DNA of 14,306 nt from the NCBI GenBank assembly GCA_015222755.1, contig JADFVX010000121.1:1-14306 (forward strand), written 5' to 3'. The translations under genes were made by a program, and so were the position numbers. Shown here piece after piece: positions 12,916 through 14,306 of this stretch. Under the pieces are notes generated by a model. That model worked only from the letters and a program-made list of their open reading frames with translations, was not told the origin of the DNA and ran no database searches. Position 1 is the stretch's first letter; every line of letters begins with the position of its first letter. This DNA comes from Pseudomonadota bacterium. GTDB lineage: Bacteria; Desulfobacterota; JADFVX01.

Positions 12916-14306
12916 TTAAAACAAGCTCTGCTGTACTTCAAACAAGGCTGTAAATGCTTTTTCATCTAATATTTTGATTCCTAGATCTTTGGCTTTGTTA
13001 AACTTTGATCCAGGTTTTTCACCGACTACAACATAATCGGTTTTTCTGCTCACACTTCCGGAAACTTCTCCACCTTCACCTTCTATAAGCTCCTGTGCTT
13101 TGTCGCGAGTAAAGGAGGATAAAGAACCTGTAAGTACAAAAGTTTTTTTGTCAAACCTTCCACCCTCTCGCTTTGTTGGTTCTTCACACGTAACACCACC
13201 TTCTCTTAGCTTCTTGATGAGAGCTTTGCTGTTTTCATCTTTAAAAAAGCGCTTAATCTTTGATATGCTTCCTTCTCCGATATCTGACAAACCTTCTATT
13301 TCCTTCTTGGTAATGGACATAATTTTTGTAGAAAGATTTTCAATACTTCCAAATTCTTCTGCTAATAATTTTGCGGTACGACTACCAACGTTCCCAATGC
13401 CAAGCGAATAAATTAATTTCGGTAGTGTAGTTTTTCTACTTTTACTGATAGAGTCTATTATTATCTGCGCAGATTTATCAGCAAAACCGTCAAGATTAAG
13501 AATATCTTCCTTCTTTAAGGAATAGAGATCTCCAGCATCTTTTACCAGCCCTTTTTTAACCATTTGTTCAATATGTTTAATACCTAAACCATCAATATCC
13601 ATTCCACCTTTGGATGCAAAGTGCCAAATGGCTACTTTAACCTGGGCGGGACAAGAACTGTTAGTGCACCTATAATAAACATCTTCTTTGGTAGCTTTTT
13701 CTCCACACTCATTACAATAATCTGGGAATTGGTAAGTGACACTATTATCAATTCGTTTTTCTAAGACAACTTGCACGACCTCTGGGATCACATCTCCAGC
13801 CCGTTGAATAAGAACAGTATCCCCAACCCGAACATCTTTTCGGGTGATCTCATCCTGATTATGGAGTGAAGCCTTAGACACCTTTACTCCCCCAACCTTC
13901 ACAGATTTAAGATGTGCGACTGGCGTCAAAGTCCCTGTACGTCCAATGCTTACTACAATATCTTCTATTGTTGTTTCTTGTCGTTCAGCAGGAAATTTGT
14001 AGGCTATCGCCCAGCGAGGAGAGCGCTCTTTTTCACCAAGGTCTCCCTGCATTCTTAGATTGTCAACTTTTAGAACAACGCCATCAATTTCATAGGGAAG
14101 TTCTTCTCTCTTTTGAGTCATTTCTTGAATGTAGGCTATAGCATCGTCTAGATTGCTACATTTTTGTGCTAGGGGATTGACCTTCAATCCCCAGAATTTA
14201 AGGGTTTCAAGAATATCCCACTGGCTAACAAAACGATGCCCTATTACTTCACCTATTCCGTAACAGTAAATATCTAGAGGACGATTAGCTGTGATGGCTG
14301 AATCTA
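12916..14306 (-). CDS. ligA: NAD-dependent DNA ligase LigA (5' end outside window)
   Basis: The reading frame is open to the right edge, giving 462 visible codons of a family that usually has about 670. The first visible part (ITANRPLDIYCYGIGE, ETLKFWGLKVNP) and YEIDGVVLKVD, SPRWAIAYKFPA and RTGTLTPVA are nucleotidyltransferase/OB motifs. Next come a Cys4 zinc finger (CNECG...RCTNSSC), helix-hairpin-helix repeats (DGFADKSAQ, LGIGNVGSRTA, LSDIGEG) and a C-terminal BRCT domain (KTFVLTGSLSSFTRDKA, TDYVVVGEKPGSK). It seals nicks in DNA using NAD. The adenylated lysine (KxDG) lies outside the window, so activity cannot be confirmed. The DNA is AT-rich compared with the miaB operon, so it may be a second, acquired ligase; the presence of another ligA elsewhere would decide this. 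It heads an operon with the unknown and BRCT genes. Confidence 0.93.
   Translation of the reverse strand, partial: DSAITANRPLDIYCYGIGEVIGHRFVSQWDILETLKFWGLKVNPLAQKCSNLDDAIAYIQEMTQKREELPYEIDGVVLKVDNLRMQGDLGEKERSPRWAIAYKFPAERQETTIEDIVVSIGRTGTLTPVAHLKSVKVGGVKVSKASLHNQDEITRKDVRVGDTVLIQRAGDVIPEVVQVVLEKRIDNSVTYQFPDYCNECGEKATKEDVYYRCTNSSCPAQVKVAIWHFASKGGMDIDGLGIKHIEQMVKKGLVKDAGDLYSLKKEDILNLDGFADKSAQIIIDSISKSRKTTLPKLIYSLGIGNVGSRTAKLLAEEFGSIENLSTKIMSITKKEIEGLSDIGEGSISKIKRFFKDENSKALIKKLREGGVTCEEPTKREGGRFDKKTFVLTGSLSSFTRDKAQELIEGEGGEVSGSVSRKTDYVVVGEKPGSKFNKAKDLGIKILDEKAFTALFEVQQSLF

Noticed and set aside
12726..12965. 79-codon minus-strand frame bridging the ligase end and the unknown gene
   Set aside because: It is in another frame across two well-supported genes with good ribosome sites, and shows no family match.
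1..14306. tRNA, rRNA, CRISPR array, insertion sequence or integrase
   Set aside because: No T-loop GGTTCGA context with a cloverleaf, no regularly spaced repeats, and no transposase or recombinase motifs were seen on either strand.

Overview
The window looks like part of a Gram-negative, environmental bacterial chromosome. The closest match in style is the Desulfobacterota/Nitrospirota group of former Deltaproteobacteria. The reasons are PATAN (DUF4388) response regulators, a stand-alone MshEN protein, a miaB-bifunctional nuclease pair, and a LysR regulator like those seen in selenium-using members. No rRNA, tRNA, CRISPR array, transposase or integrase was seen, so the taxonomy is inference.

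Layout. (1) Bases 1-424 are visibly GC-rich. They hold the last 45 codons of a catalase-peroxidase (katG) on the + strand and, further down, a 58-bp integron attC-like site (367-424). Immediately after it the DNA becomes AT-rich. (2) From about 8255 down to 586 a tightly packed minus-strand operon runs miaB, bifunctional nuclease, VanZ-like membrane protein, response regulator with GAF and degenerate GGDEF, pseudo-receiver/PATAN/degenerate GTPase protein, PHP phosphoesterase, and PDZ/radical-SAM/DUF512 protein. Several signalling domains in it have lost catalytic residues. (3) At 8300-8664 a short + strand unit can be read: weak promoter, terminator-like hairpin in the leader, a 46-codon gene, and a strong terminator lying inside the 3' end of the convergent lysR gene. 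(4) lysR (-) and a secreted cupredoxin (+) diverge from a control region with two good promoters and an AT-rich palindrome. (5) After a perfect 17-bp terminator comes an MshEN/GAF-like protein with an extended -10 promoter, a likely c-di-GMP effector. (6) From 11762 to the right edge, AT-rich minus-strand DNA carries an NAD-dependent DNA ligase (5' end outside the window), a 243-residue protein I do not recognise, and a stand-alone BRCT protein, apparently one operon.

How they may work together. The central operon joins tRNA modification and a conserved nuclease to a two-protein signalling pair that probably works by protein-protein contacts, not catalysis. The MshEN protein and the inactive GGDEF hint at c-di-GMP-linked control. 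The ligase-unknown-BRCT trio is the best candidate for an undescribed system. Its base composition differs from the central operon, and a second BRCT protein beside a BRCT-bearing ligase suggests a dedicated DNA-end or nick-handling module.
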